Numbered from the stretch's first letter, positions 21,864 through 34,023 are shown. The stretch: 64,000 nucleotides of DNA from Membranipora membranacea (GCA_914767715.1 OU612072.1:7378001-7442000), one strand, 5' to 3'. The notes: generated from the letters alone by a model not told the origin. Program-made: numbers and translations.

Positions 21864-23596
21864 TGTCCAGCGATTCTAAAATACAAATTTACATTTTTGC
21901 AAGATCATTTTTGGAACTCAATAGCAGCAAGAAATCTCCAACATCCTCAGACTGAGCACCTCTGTGCAACCTTACACAGCGATCACAAAGTTGCTATCAG
22001 AAGTGGTGATGTATACGTATTGGGGCTAATGGGACGGGGTTGGAAAAAAAAGATTCAGGATTGAGTTGGAATAATCAAGACCTCATGTCATCTATTTCCC
22101 AAGCTACTTGAAAACTTGTGTTGAGTACAACTTACTGACACCCTCATTTTTCTCAACGCAAAGTTGAGTCAATAACAAAACCATGCTCATCCATAGAAAG
22201 TTAAAATAGATTGAGTAATAGCTGTGAGCCTATACTGGGTGGCAATGACTGGTAAGTACTTATTTGTTGATCAAGTGTCAAAAGTTAGCTGGTTAGTCAC
22301 CAGTATCCATTGTTCAATGGGGAGAGAAAACTCATTGAATTAAGTGTGCAATTGTAAGCCTGATACATGTCAAAACAATGTTTTTAGGAAAAGACTCATC
22401 TAGACAGTTTGAGGATTGGCTTATCATGCAGATGACGCCCGAATGTGGATTCGGATTCGGCCCAATTGGGCTATTTCGGATGATATGGTAGGCAAATTAC
22501 ACCCACCTACATCCCACCTATCACATCTAGGAATTGTTCTCGATATTAAACAGTGTTATGAACTTTGAAAAATAGGGGGTCAAACAATGGTACTCATATT
22601 TAAACTGCATAGAGGGCTCCAAACTGCAGGAGGTAGTTAAAATTTCCAATTTCTATGAAACATTCAATCACCAATGTGCATAACAACCAAGAATATTTGG
22701 ACTTGACACTTTCAGGGAGACATGAATGTCAATTGGTATGGGATCTTGCGCTGCATGCCATGGTGTCGCACAAACTTTGATGGGTCAAGACTGTATTAGT
22801 AAAATTAATGAGGGCTATCAGAACATTTTTTAAATACTTACCTTTAGCTGGAACCAATTTCTTCCGATTCTTCCGATAGGTTGATCGCCGTCGGAGTAGT
22901 TGTCTCCTTTCAAGGGCGATATGCTGTGTAGTGATAACAGAGTGAGACTTGATTATCTGGATGTAAATAACAGTATATCAGTCATCGGAGATGTAACAGT
23001 TAGGTATTTTGTATAGCTTCACAGCCACGACTCGCAAGGGATCAATTCAAGGAGGGTTTTGGCGTCACATTCACAATCGCAGGGTTTTCAGCAGTGGGTT
23101 GTTAACATATAAGGGGAGGATAAGGAGAAATTGACAGACAACTTTTGTTAGTAATCTGGGACAACACTGTAGGGGTTTCCAGTGGATTATCAGACACCAG
23201 GCCACACCACACTCGGGACCAGATCAGGGTAACAAGTCCTTGCCCATACACTAAAATCAACCACAACAGGCGCCGGGAGCCGAGCACGGGGAAGGGGGCT
23301 TAGTGCCTTCGAGAAAACGGCAACAAATGCACAATCGAAACAGCACTGAGTACTTGTTTCATGAGTTGGTAAATATTGTTGGAGTTGAGTAAGACGAGAG
23401 CAACAAATTATAAACGGAGTAGGATGGCTAATATACAATGAAATAGGACAGTCCAGTATGTCGATGAGAGTAGTCAGTGGTGTGAGTCATAAGTCAGTAA
23501 ACAATATCATGAGTCATCAGTAGTACAATAACGATCAATAGATAAATGAGCAACAAGGGATATAGTAATGCGAACAACGAACAACATATACAGTTA
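21864..23596. other. Region between BED exon and non-LTR element
   Basis: It probably holds the promoter of the BED-BAF gene (minus) and, to the right, the 3' UTR of the retrotransposon. On the minus strand an AAAG|GTAAGTATTT donor-like site at about 22843 follows a short open stretch. A block near 23165-23200 resembles sequence upstream of the second element near 29985, so part may be retrotransposon UTR. Confidence 0.35.
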
Positions 23597-26335
23597 TCAT
23601 AAATCAGTTCGATGGATAGCTGGGTTGAGATATCGGTAGACTCGCTGTTTGAAAGCATATTTCTTCACATTGGTGTTGATTGTACCAACAACAGAACCTG
23701 TCCGGGTGTTGTGATTGTGCATATGGCTTGTGGAGACTTTGCCTTCATCAACAGCTGCTGAACCTGCAATGATTTTGAAGTACAATTTTAGATCGGAATT
23801 TTGTCGTCTTTCAGCTAGAGTCTGCCAATCGAACTGAGACATGAGATCACTGATATGATCCGACTTCTTTTTGTGAAAAGCCCATCTGAAAGCCTTCCGA
23901 TTAATCGCTTCCATAGTGTCGATGTGTTTCACCAAGTGAGGCGACCAGCTTTGAGAAGCGTATTCCAGTATAGGCCTACAAATACATTTATAGCAAATAG
24001 CTCTGGATTTTGTACGAGCTTTTTTCAAATTTCTCATCAACATATGAAGTATTTGAGTGGCTTTTTTACATATCTCCCTGATGTGTTTGTCGAAGGATAA
24101 TTGGTCATCTATATGTACACCAAGATATTTAATACTGGAGACTTGAGTCAGCTTGGAGTTGTTGAGCATGTAACTAGCCTGGGTTGAGTTATGTTTTTGA
24201 CGCTGTATTCTCATGTGCTCACACTTATCCACATTAAACTTCATCTGCCAGGTGTTAGCCCACTCAATTAGTCGATCAAGATCGCTCTGCATATGATCCA
24301 CATCCACCTGTGATTGTATTCGGTGAAAAGCTAAAGAGTCATCTGCAAATAGTCTAAGGTTACAAAAATGGACACAAGATGGCATGTCGTTGATATATAA
24401 TAAGAACAGGAGGGGCCCCAGAACACTGCCCTGGGGCACACCAGAGGTGACATGATGCAAAGAAGATTGGACACCATTAACTGTCACTGTGAGTAGTCGG
24501 TTGGATAGCCATTCAGATATCCAGTTGCAGGTAGATCTATGGATTCCTATGGCTTTCATCTCGAGGAGAAGTTTTGGATGCGAGACGACATCAAAAGCCT
24601 TTGAGAAGTCAAGGACTGCTAGATCAACCGGGATGTTCTGATCATAGGCTTCCACAAGGTCTGTTATGGTTGTAAGAAGCTGGGTGTCGCAACCATGTTG
24701 CTTTCTAAATCCATGCTGGCATTCTACAAGCAGATTGTTATTATCTAGGAAATTGTTTATGTCATGACATAGAATATGTTCTAGTATTTTAGATGTAATA
24801 CAGGTCATAGAGATTGGTCGGTAGTTCAGCGGATTACTGCGAGAGCCTTTCTTGTGGATTGGAATGACATTTGCAAGCTTCCAGTTGTCAGGAACAGCGC
24901 CTGTATCAAGAGAATATTGGTAGATTAATGACAATGGTTTGTAGATAAAATTTGCCAGAAACTTAAGCAAGGCAGAGGAGAGTCCGTCAGGTCCCGCACC
25001 TTTGGTGCGATCAAGTGATTGGAGTTGCTTCAGCACTCCAATTGGCTGAATCCTAATACATGAAAACTGTTGAGCAGTACATGGGTTTGTGGGGGGCTGT
25101 CTACCATCATCGTCTGTAAAGACAGAGCTGAAAGCAGATGCAAAGCAATCAGCGATATCAGCGGCTGAGTCGGACAGGCAACCATCTATCTTCTTGATTG
25201 TATTGCTGTTTCCACGCCTGTTAGAAATGAACTTGAACAGGGGTTTACTGTCTCCATTCTCGAGCTTGCTACAAATATGGTTGTTTATAAATGCATTGTA
25301 ATCATGGTTTATGAGTTTATCACAGAGTTTAGATTGTTTAGACGCTTTTTCTCTGTTCTCGGCAGTATTGTGTAGCTTACTTGTTTTATGCCATCGCTTC
25401 CTCCGATTTACTTCCCTCTCTGTTGACTTGGACATCCAAGGGTTCGGGGTGGGCTTTCTCCTTTTGCTTGGGATGTTTTTAAAAGCGGATTTGAGAATAC
25501 TGGATTTGAAGGTTTCCCAAACTGTGTTTACAGGGGCCCCAACTTTCACTTGCTGGCTAATTTCAGTTTCGATGTCATAGCAGTCAATCATTATCTCAGG
25601 GATTTTGGCCTTTTTGAAATTCCAAAATGGTGTAGTATTGTTGTTATTGATAGAGTGGGAGATGGGATGCTCAGAGAATAGGTCAAACAAAAGCACATGG
25701 TGATCAGAACAACTTGGCTCACTTATAGGGATGGAGAGGTCCAAGTTAGAGAGTACAAGGTCGAGGGTGTTTCCGTGTGTGTGTGTCGGAAAATCAACAA
25801 ACTGTTCGAGGTCACTGGCTTCTACAAAATTCAGAAATGATTCATGCATATTTGGGTTCAGGCGTCTTTTGAGTTGACCTTTCGACCAATCAATGTCTGG
25901 TAGGTTGAAGTCACCTACAATCAGTTGATTACATGAGGTTTGGTTACGATGCCAGGTAAGGAAATCATCTATTGAATTGATAGCTGGTCTCCGATAGTAC
26001 ACTGTAAAAGAGAAAGAAAACCCACCAATACTAAGGTCAAGTGACAGGATTTCACCTCTATCTTCTGGTGTGATCTTATTAACTAGAATATTCGATGTTT
26101 CACTAACACCAATCAATACTCCTCCACCACGACCAGAAGTGTTAACACGATCTAGCCTGTAAAGGGTATAATTATCACAAATTTCTTTATCTAAAATGCT
26201 ACCAATTAGTTTAGTTTCTGTGAGGGCAAATAGGTGAGGTTTGTGATGGTCAAGAATTAACTCCAGTTGGTGCCTTTTCCCACTTATGCCGTTGCAGTTC
26301 CAGACCAATATACTGACAGGATGCTTAGTATCCAT
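23597..26335 (-). CDS. Non-LTR retrotransposon ORF2: endonuclease + reverse transcriptase
   Basis: An uninterrupted 912-codon ORF. Residues 1-215 are an exonuclease-endonuclease-phosphatase domain with its key residues: WNCN at 12-15, E40 in LTETK, GDFN at 141-144 and SDHH at 210-213. Residues about 445-700 form the reverse transcriptase: GPDGL, LDFSKAFD (Asp 576), SGVPQGSVLGP and FADD (663-666). A 200-residue thumb/C-terminal region contains KYLGVHIDDQLSF. No RNase H is present. This layout fits the CR1/Jockey group. It copies element RNA into DNA at a nicked chromosomal target. The ORF starts 45 bases after ORF1. Its intactness suggests a recent insertion. Confidence 0.93.
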   Translation of the reverse strand: MDTKHPVSILVWNCNGISGKRHQLELILDHHKPHLFALTETKLIGSILDKEICDNYTLYRLDRVNTSGRGGGVLIGVSETSNILVNKITPEDRGEILSLDLSIGGFSFSFTVYYRRPAINSIDDFLTWHRNQTSCNQLIVGDFNLPDIDWSKGQLKRRLNPNMHESFLNFVEASDLEQFVDFPTHTHGNTLDLVLSNLDLSIPISEPSCSDHHVLLFDLFSEHPISHSINNNNTTPFWNFKKAKIPEIMIDCYDIETEISQQVKVGAPVNTVWETFKSSILKSAFKNIPSKRRKPTPNPWMSKSTEREVNRRKRWHKTSKLHNTAENREKASKQSKLCDKLINHDYNAFINNHICSKLENGDSKPLFKFISNRRGNSNTIKKIDGCLSDSAADIADCFASAFSSVFTDDDGRQPPTNPCTAQQFSCIRIQPIGVLKQLQSLDRTKGAGPDGLSSALLKFLANFIYKPLSLIYQYSLDTGAVPDNWKLANVIPIHKKGSRSNPLNYRPISMTCITSKILEHILCHDINNFLDNNNLLVECQHGFRKQHGCDTQLLTTITDLVEAYDQNIPVDLAVLDFSKAFDVVSHPKLLLEMKAIGIHRSTCNWISEWLSNRLLTVTVNGVQSSLHHVTSGVPQGSVLGPLLFLLYINDMPSCVHFCNLRLFADDSLAFHRIQSQVDVDHMQSDLDRLIEWANTWQMKFNVDKCEHMRIQRQKHNSTQASYMLNNSKLTQVSSIKYLGVHIDDQLSFDKHIREICKKATQILHMLMRNLKKARTKSRAICYKCICRPILEYASQSWSPHLVKHIDTMEAINRKAFRWAFHKKKSDHISDLMSQFDWQTLAERRQNSDLKLYFKIIAGSAAVDEGKVSTSHMHNHNTRTGSVVGTINTNVKKYAFKQRVYRYLNPAIHRTDL

Positions 26336-26380
26336 CGTGCTTGTTAAAGTTAGACCTGTAAGAGAGAGTACGAAATTAGT

Positions 26381-26998
26381 TTAGAGTTCCCTAGACGAGG
26401 ACTGGTCTGTGTTGACAGTAGAGTCAATAGTCTTGCCACTTTCATCTACAACAATCCATGCTTCAGTGCCTTTCTCTGAACACTGGAGCTGGCCACTGCG
26501 TAACCTGTATTTGTTGTCTTTGAACATATCTGAGAGGTTGTTTCGTATACAACGAAGTTTGTACTCCTTCTCTTGCTCTTCTTTTGTTAGATCGGGGGTT
26601 GCAAACATCCGGTCTCTGTCACTCCACCTGTTAAAATACCTTAGGAAGTCTATCTTCATTATCTCTGTGTGAAATTGTATTTTCACCGGCCGTGGTTTGT
26701 TCTGTGGTCTGTTCAATTTCTGTACACCTAGCCTGGAAACCCTAGTAATAGAGTTTGGTAGAAAACCTAAACCATGCATAATGTCAGAGACCTCTTTATG
26801 GGTGTTGACCTCTTCAGCAAGACCATGCAAGATAGCAGACTGATTACGCTCAAGTTTCTGTCTTTCGAGTGACTCACGTTTTGCTCTTTGATCTAACCTT
26901 TCAGCGATAACCTTCAACTCAGCGTTGTTCCCAGCCGGCACAACTGTATCTAAACTATGTTGAAAAGATGTTAACCTTAGAGGCTGAACTACGTCTGC
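26381..26998 (-). pseudogene. Non-LTR ORF1, C-terminal part (split by insertion)
   Basis: The frame is open from just after a TAG at about 27001 to the stop at 26381. The apparent start at 26941 is GTG and unlikely to be real; upstream codons are also open. It shows a basic coiled-coil-like stretch (AERLDQRAKRESLERQKLER), then a fold like L1/CR1 ORF1 proteins: ILHGLAEE, RLGVQ, RPVKIQF, SDRDRMF and EYKLRCI. It would act as the RNA-binding chaperone of the element. The N-terminal part is found displaced at 28563-28204. Confidence 0.7.
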
Positions 26999-28203
26999 CT
27001 AATGTGGCAATCTGTCACGCTATTATATGTTGGAATGGTGCATTTTAGTAGATATTGTTACGATATATAAACTGCCTCTGCTACACATCTAACTAGAGGC
27101 TTGTATATATAGTAACCATGCGTTTTCTAGACAGCAAATTTATAGCCTACACAATATATCATACCTCAGTATATGTTTCATTTTAATTACGATTTATTAG
27201 ATTTAATATCAGTTAGCAATTAGGAGGGTGATTTACTCATAGTGATTCAGCCCACTGTGGATGTTGAGTAGTAGGCCCATTAGACCATTGGGCTTCCACT
27301 AGTATAGGGTAAGTCATTGAGTCATTCGCAGTGTAACTCTTGAAACTAATTTTGAATACAATCTGGTTCAACTTTATTCGCAAAGAACATTAAGTGGTGC
27401 TTAATGCAGGTAATTTAAATCCTGGCTATATATTAACCTATTTCAAAATACTGACATGTATTAATGTTTCAAAACTATTGAATAATGGTTTATTTAAATA
27501 ATTATATTGCACTGTTGTGTTGTCACAAGGGCTTACCAAACGTTAGCAGCTTACCAGGGAGATAAATGCAAGTAATGTATACAAAGTCAACAGCTACGCA
27601 GTCATAAACGCATTGTTCCCATGCAGTTTAGAGACTAGATTTGATTTTAAGAGAATGGAATAAAACAGTGCAAAATAGAATTGCACACAATTTGGAGCCA
27701 CACAGAGTGTTAGCAAACAAATCGCAAAGCATTTTCTTCCCATATGATGCCAGTATTCTTGCAAATTACTCTCTAGTAAAGTAGCTGTAGTTACTGCGCA
27801 GTTACCATATTGGAAAAAACTGTGTTGCTTTGTATGCACCATTTATGCCTCTACGTGGTCATGAACGCATCATTCCCATGCGGTCTAGAGACTAGATTTG
27901 ATTTTGAGAAAATGGAATAAAACAGTGCAAAGTAGAATTGCACACAATTTGGAGCCACACAGGGTGTTAGCAAACAAATGGCAAAGCATTTTATCACATA
28001 TGATGCCAGTATTCTTGCAAATTACTCTCTAGTAAAGTAGCTGTAGTTACTGCGCAGTTACCATATTGGAAACAAACTGTGTTGCTTTGTATGCACCATT
28101 TATGCATCTACAAGATATTGAATGTTAAACGTGTACCATGCAACACAGAAACATTCCAATTGCGACATTGGAAACATGTTGCCGCATACAATGTGCCCGC
28201 TGG
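26999..28203. mobile_element. ~1.2 kb insertion splitting ORF1
   Basis: ORF1 reading stops at both edges. The right edge ends GTGCCCGCTGGG and carries CATTCCAA...GTTGCCGCAT; the left edge, read inward on the other strand, carries a similar CATTCCAA...ATTGCCACAT. This suggests imperfect inverted ends of about 40 bases. No ORF of note lies inside; an internal 257-bp tandem duplication does. Target duplication and exact left border are unclear. Confidence 0.5.
27590..28112 (+). repeat. Tandem duplication, 257-259 bp period, two copies
   Basis: Copy 1 (about 27590-27848) and copy 2 (about 27849-28112) align throughout, for example CCCATGC(A/G)GT(T/C)TAGAGACTAG, TTGCACACAATTTGGAGCCA and CTGTAGTTACTGCGCAGTTA. 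Differences are mostly single bases plus one short indel. Confidence 0.9.
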
Positions 28204-28563
28204 GTTGTTGTTCGATTCACCAGTCACCTGAGCAAAAGTTTTGGTTAGCTTATGGCTGTCAGTCACTAGTCTACTCAAGTTTTCTATCTTGTCATCAATT
28301 TGTTCAAGTCTTGTTTTCACCTCTGGGCCAAAGAAATATTCTGGTAATTTTGGCAAGCACCTGTGGCAGTACCATACAAGTCCAGTTCTACTAGTTATCT
28401 TAGTCAATTCAGTCATGGTCAGTACATCAGCCCACTCGGGTAGACAATAGGTATGGGCAGAATATTGACAGATATTACATTTTAGTGATGGTTTTGTTTT
28501 GGTTACAGCTTTCAGACATTTTAAGCAGGTGTTTGGATTGGCAGGTCTTACATCAATCTTACA
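28204..28563 (-). pseudogene. Non-LTR ORF1, N-terminal PHD-like zinc finger part
   Basis: The minus frame opens after a TGA at 28566 and reads DVRPANPNTCLKC, KCNICQYSAHTYCLPEW, WYCHRCLPKL, then a coiled coil (RLEQIDDKIENLSRLV). Cys/His spacing C-x2-C...C-x2-C-x4-H-x2-C...C-x2-C is that of PHD fingers, which cap ORF1 in some CR1-like elements. It ends at NNN, where the inserted sequence begins. No start codon lies at the beginning, so the 5' end is probably lost. Confidence 0.65.
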
Positions 28564-28747
28564 TCAAAGACGACATCACGCTAGACCGCCTAGGGGGGCG
28601 TAAGGGGCGTGCCTCAGTTTTTCGACATAAATACATAAGGTTTGGACATTGTTCCAGAATACCATCCCATGGGTAGGGCATTTGGGTTCAGAGTGGGTAC
28701 ATGTACCCATCCAGTAGGGCATCAGTAGTATTGTCCTCTGATTGTCC

Positions 28748-29878
28748 TTAGATTTTCATATCCCGTATTGTCCGGGGCAGAAAACTGTTATGGTAACAGT
28801 TTCCTGTGGCAGCGATAGAGCGTGGCTCGTTCCTTGTTTGTGATCTTGTCGAGACTGTAGTATGGGGCTGATTCATTATTTCATCGTAGGATGTGCAGAG
28901 TGCAGGGTGGGCCTCCTCTCTTGACAGTACCTTATGTAGAAGCTTTACCCTGGAGTTCTTCCGCCGAATATCTAGCTGTTCCAGCTGCAATTTCTCCTTT
29001 GCTTCCGTAACACCCCTCCTCCCCTTCAATCCACAGATCATTCTCACACCTTGGTTTTGCACAATCTCGAGTGCCTCGATCTCCCTCTTTGTTGAAGGAT
29101 CCCAGGCACAGGAAGCATATTCCAGATGAGGAAGGCAGAGAGACTTGTATGCAATCAGTCTGGCTCTCTCCGGTGCCCAGTAGAGAGCTCGTCTGATCAT
29201 CCCAATCTGCTTTCTGGCGCTGCAGATCTTGTCGGCTATGTGGTCAGTGAACTTTAGATCTGACTGCAGTATCACTCCCAAGTATTTGCAGTGATCTGTG
29301 TGCTCCAGCACTATATTGTCCATAGTGTACTCTGGGACTGTTCTCTGGGGATGGAAGGCAATAATCTTACACTTCTTAGCATTAAAACTCATCCCCCAGG
29401 TTTTAGCCCAGGTGTTCAGTGACTCCAAGTTGGCTTGAAATCTCTCCTCATCATTTCTGTTGTCTACATTTTGGTACATCAGTGTATCATCAGCAAATAG
29501 GCCAGCAGAACAATCAACATGACTGGGGAGATCGTTGATATACACCAAAAACAACACTGGACCCAACACCGAGCCCTGTGGGACTCCCGATGTCACTGGA
29601 AGGGATTCAGATTTGGCTCCATCCAGCACCACTGTCTGCGATCGGTTACACCAGGGGTTGACCAGGGGTTTGTGAATTTCGGATTTGATTGCCTCTAGGG
29701 CTAGAAGCAGGGGTTTCAGGCATTCTTGAATCCCGGTTGTCACCTGAAGCCAGGTTTGCAACCAGCCTCCCACCAGTGCAGCACCAGAGTCACCCAACTT
29801 GGAGTCAACAGAAGTGGACAGACAACTACCCACCCCAAAACCCAGGCCCACAGTAACAGAGCAGAACTGGGGTCCCAC
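28748..29878 (-). pseudogene. Second non-LTR retrotransposon, internally deleted (RT thumb retained)
   Basis: A 376-codon frame. Residues from about 80 onward are the back half of a reverse transcriptase: NRSQTVVLDG, SGVPQGSVLGP, FADDT, then CKYLGVILQ, YASCAWDP and a tail ending RTIRDMKI. The first about 75 residues are not RT; LEAIKSEIHKP resembles an ORF1 coiled coil. The endonuclease and the RT fingers are missing, so the junction at NPWC/NRSQ looks like an internal deletion. It differs clearly from the neighbouring element, so the two are not copies of one another. Confidence 0.8.
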
Positions 29879-30492
29879 AGGGCTCTGGAGACAAATACAG
29901 TGTTTTGTTAGTAGTAAATAGGTAGTGGTGTACTTACTGACAGTGCTATAGGAAGTAATACAAACGTTAGTGATTTGGATTATCCACTGGAGGGGTTTCC
30001 CATTGGAAGTTGCAGGTAGCCTCCACTTTACCCAGGAATCTCACCAGAGCACCTCGGTTAAGGCGGGGTTCACTAAAATGCGGAAATGCGGAATTTCTCT
30101 TGCAGTTTTACGATGAAATGACTAAAATGCGGAAATTTGGAAAACACATTCTAATTGGTTAATTGAATCCCACCAAGCCAATCAGGGGTAGTCATCTCAT
30201 TTTCTGCCTAATCCAAAACATGGTCAGGATTTAGGTTGATGCCTGGTGGTGTTCTTCATGAAGAAGCTCTGTAATGCTGCATACTCTACTCTGTTAATGA
30301 AGACTATACTGCTGTAGTGTTTTCCTTGCAAGTTTCAGGTAACAGTTTCCATCCTTGTATAGTAGTACTAGTAGCACTCACTAATTTAGTTAAATATTTC
30401 CAACGTTGTACTGTTACTGTATGTATAAATAAATTAAATAATAATAATCATCATTACTTCACTAACTAATCACTTCTTTTTCTACTTTACTC

Positions 30493-30765
30493 ATGGGTCC
30501 CTGGGACTTACATGTCTTTACTTTGCCGATGACCAGTATCAGTGTTTTTTGGGGTGGTTGATACTGGACATTGGCAAAGTAAAGACATGTAAGTCCCAGG
30601 GGCCCATGCCTTTACTAGGCTTTACCATAGCATCTGGAGTTACAAGCATGTCCAGTATGGTTGATACTGGACATGCTTGTAACTCCAGATGCCTATGGCC
30701 TATACCTTGCTTGGAAAGGACTAGGATGGGTGACCAATGTCCATGATCATGATCATGGACATTGG
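30493..30765. repeat. Cluster of three consecutive hairpins
   Basis: Hairpin 1: arms 30493-30541 and 30559-30607. Hairpin 2: arms about 30630-30657 and 30664-30691, with CATCTGGAGTTACAAGCATG opposite its complement. Hairpin 3: perfect palindrome 30734-30765 (CCAATGTCCATGATC and complement). Hairpins 1 and 2 share CCAGTATCA-type inner ends, and 1 and 3 share GGACATTGGCAAAGTA, so they seem derived from each other. Confidence 0.85.
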
Positions 30766-30980
30766 CAAAGTATACATGCTTGTAACTCCAGATGCCTTTA
30801 CTGTTAGGTAGTACTATTACTACTACTTACTCAGCTTACTAGTTACAAGTCTAGTAGCCTTCCCACTCACTGAACTAAACCATTACTCTGCTGTTATATA
30901 CCAACACTACTCAAGTTAGTGCTGTATTGTGTGCTTAGATCAGTGACTGTGTGGAGTTTATAAGCATGTATACTTTGCCA

Positions 30981-31044
30981 TAGCCTGTCTTGACAAGCTT
31001 TTTTTCGACGGCCACCCTCAAACAAAGCTTTTCAAGACAGGCTA
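30981..31044. repeat. Stem-loop with 20-bp arms
   Basis: TAGCCTGTCTTGACAAGCTT faces AAGCTTTTCAAGACAGGCTA across a short pyrimidine-rich/CG-containing loop. One or two positions mismatch. Confidence 0.7.
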
Positions 31045-31199
31045 ACTTTGCCAATGGACATCGGATTGGCGAAGTATACAATTACATGCTTGTAAGTTCT
31101 CCAGATGCCGATAGTCCCATGGTGCCCCTGGCCTGGGACTTACTTGCAAGCCTTATTTTACATTATATATATAAACCTAGGTAGGAACTCAAGTCCATA

Positions 31200-34000
31200 A
31201 TCTTGTCAAGGTCTTGGTTGGTTTGGTGCATTCAAACTAAACTTTTAACTTCAACTTGATCCAACCCCCTGCGTCACATGGCGCACAACACATTAACCCT
31301 GGGTTGTGATGAGTTGTGTGTGGATGTTACGGCCCTCGGGACATGGGACCTGCGTGTGGTTGCATTATACTCACTCACCGCACAAAAGCACAACAATGAC
31401 TGACTTTAATTAATATTAATTCGATATAAAAATGCCATTTATTTGTACTCATTTGAAACAACATGTGCTGTGCTTCAAAGGCTTCCTTGGTCAGTAGATC
31501 GCCTAACGCTCAGTTAATTCCTCTTACATTGGTTGTTGGGGAATCAATGGGGACATATCCTTAAACATTGTCCGTGTCGTAATTGATTTTGTACTCGACC
31601 ACAGAAATATCAATGGTCGATGGAATTATCAAAATTTGTGCTCCTGTAATTGCTATAGCTATGTATGGGCATAACTACACTACACTGCTGTTGCCAGCTA
31701 CAAAATACCGATGTTTTCCCCTAGCTTACTTGCTGGTTTGATCAAGCACAGTTGCTGTAGCCTACATTAGAAGGTGTGATAAAAAAGTTATTGTTATGAT
31801 ATGCATACAAATTCACTTCATATCACACCAAAATTGAGCTTTGGTTTGTTTATGCCATATGGCTAAATGAAAAAAAAAAGATTTTTCAAGCTAACTTAAT
31901 CATGTACTATACACCCCTCCTTCTTATGATCTCCACTTTAGAAAGCTGAAAGTAGTGAGGCTTGGTGGTTCTTAGAAATGTACATGTAGTTGTATTCAGA
32001 TTACTAGAAATTTGTCAATTTATCCATAGTATTGCTTCTGAATGTATTACTTCTGAAGATCATAACCCACATTGCAATAAAAGAATATGCAGAACAAAAC
32101 CATGTACAGTATGGATATTACCTGGGCCTGTAAGCGCATGATATTTGCTTGTTGCAGGAAAAAAGGTTTTTTTCTCTTACTGGCGATGGTTTTACTGTGA
32201 GAAGAGCGATTGGTGGTCTTCATACTCATTTCTATTCATTGAGAACTGCGACTGAGACAAAGATCAGTGTGAGTAGGCTACCTCTAGTCTTTTAGGAAAA
32301 ACAAGTCTAGATGACAAAGATGTCTGTGGACTTTTCATTTTTCCCATAAGATTACTTCAGCATATTTCAGACCCTGTGTAAAAATATGCTTTAGATGATT
32401 TGTTTGCTGAGTTGTCTGCTCACACTTATTGAGAAGGTAACTTTGAATAGAATTTAACGCTAGCTATATGTGAGCAGTGAGAGTGCAAGCAGGGTGAGGG
32501 TGGTGCGAACCCCTTTGCCTATAGATAGGTCATGAGGCTGGAGGTCCACCCATTTAAACCTGACTTAATTGTCCTCCACATCATTCAGATGCTATAACTA
32601 AGTTTCATAGACCGGCACGCTAGACAGTGCACCGTTTGGAATAAAAATGACACTTGGGCCATATGCCTACACTGCACAGCTTAGTGTTAATGTACTTACC
32701 GCCTCTTTCATCATTAAAGCTGATGAATTGGTCATGGAGATCCTTGGTTCTTGGTTTTGGCCCACAGAATTATTTATTAGACAGCTTATAGTGCATTAAT
32801 CCCAATAGTCTTTTTTTTAACGGATAACCATCAAGTGAAATACTTGCACTACAAAAAAAGCGGCCTCCTTGCAGCTCTTTGCCTTGAAAACATAAAATTA
32901 TCTCTAAACACATTTCTGAGAAGTAGCATATTTGGTTGCACTGATTGTCCATGTACAATTGAAGTAATTTAGTGCAACTTTTGAAATGAGGTTGAAGACC
33001 ACTTGCCATTTTAGATGTGTGGTAGCGAAGATGTCAGATGTTCACTGGTTACTCACAGGAAATGCCACTGTTTCGTCTGTAGTACTCAGCACTAAACAAT
33101 ATGCCTGTCTAACCAATGAGGGAGTTCATTGGTCTAACAAGCAAAAGCCATTGTAAGTTGACCTAGTCATAAAACTTTAAAAAATTACCGAATAATGTGA
33201 AGAAAGCTTGAGTTGCTAGGTGGTCAGGTAATTAGTGTCAAATTATGACATGATTATGACATTTTATGTTTAAAATCAGCATTTATTCATTTTATCTCAT
33301 AGAGCTCCAGTAATTCAATTTGATTCATCAATTGCGGAATAACTAATATATCTGTATCCTCATCATTGATCAGTTTGTCAAACGATGTCCAATTGTTTGT
33401 ATCTTACCTCTTACCGCAGGCGTTTTTTTTGAAGTAGCTTGGCAATGATTTTGTTTGTTATTGGTACTTGTAGAACTGAGTGTCACAAAAAGTTAATTCG
33501 ATCTGTGAGTTAATACAGGTCGATTACTTTCTTCATACCATGCAAGGACAATGCTGCATGCGTGATCATGACTATCCAAAGAGTGGGATACATGGGAAAG
33601 AGACTTTATGTTAAGGTATTTTTGATAACTTTTGGCATTACATGCTGCTAGTGATATGTTCTAGACCTATCTCAGTTGCCTCATAATCCCTGAATGATCA
33701 CACGGTGGGAGTAGGTGTTGATCATACCACTTGCCTCGTGTTTAAGACACTTCTGGCGACAGAATTAGGCTGTAAACAGAGGGCTATCAGCAAGTTGTTC
33801 TTTATAAAACTTCACTGCAAACCTCAAATAGATGAGTGTCCTACCCGCTGGTCCATTTATATCTTAAAAACGCCTAACAATACATAGAAAAATGCAACCA
33901 TGTTGAAGTGAGGAACGATTACAATCATTAACATATCTCTTTGTTCTGTTCTCGAGAGTACCCATGCAAAACTTTCTTGATCACTGCTACACCGAGAATG
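31200..34000. other. Interior of the 7.25 kb element, no genes seen
   Basis: Only short ORFs of up to 79 codons without recognisable motifs are present, and no splice-linked exons could be assembled. Confidence 0.45.
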
Positions 34001-34023
34001 AGCCCACAGCTTTGGTCGAACCC

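Noticed and set aside
26381-26941. ORF1 starting at 26941
   Set aside because: The codon there is GTG, not ATG, and the frame continues upstream to about 26998; it is an internal part of a split ORF1.
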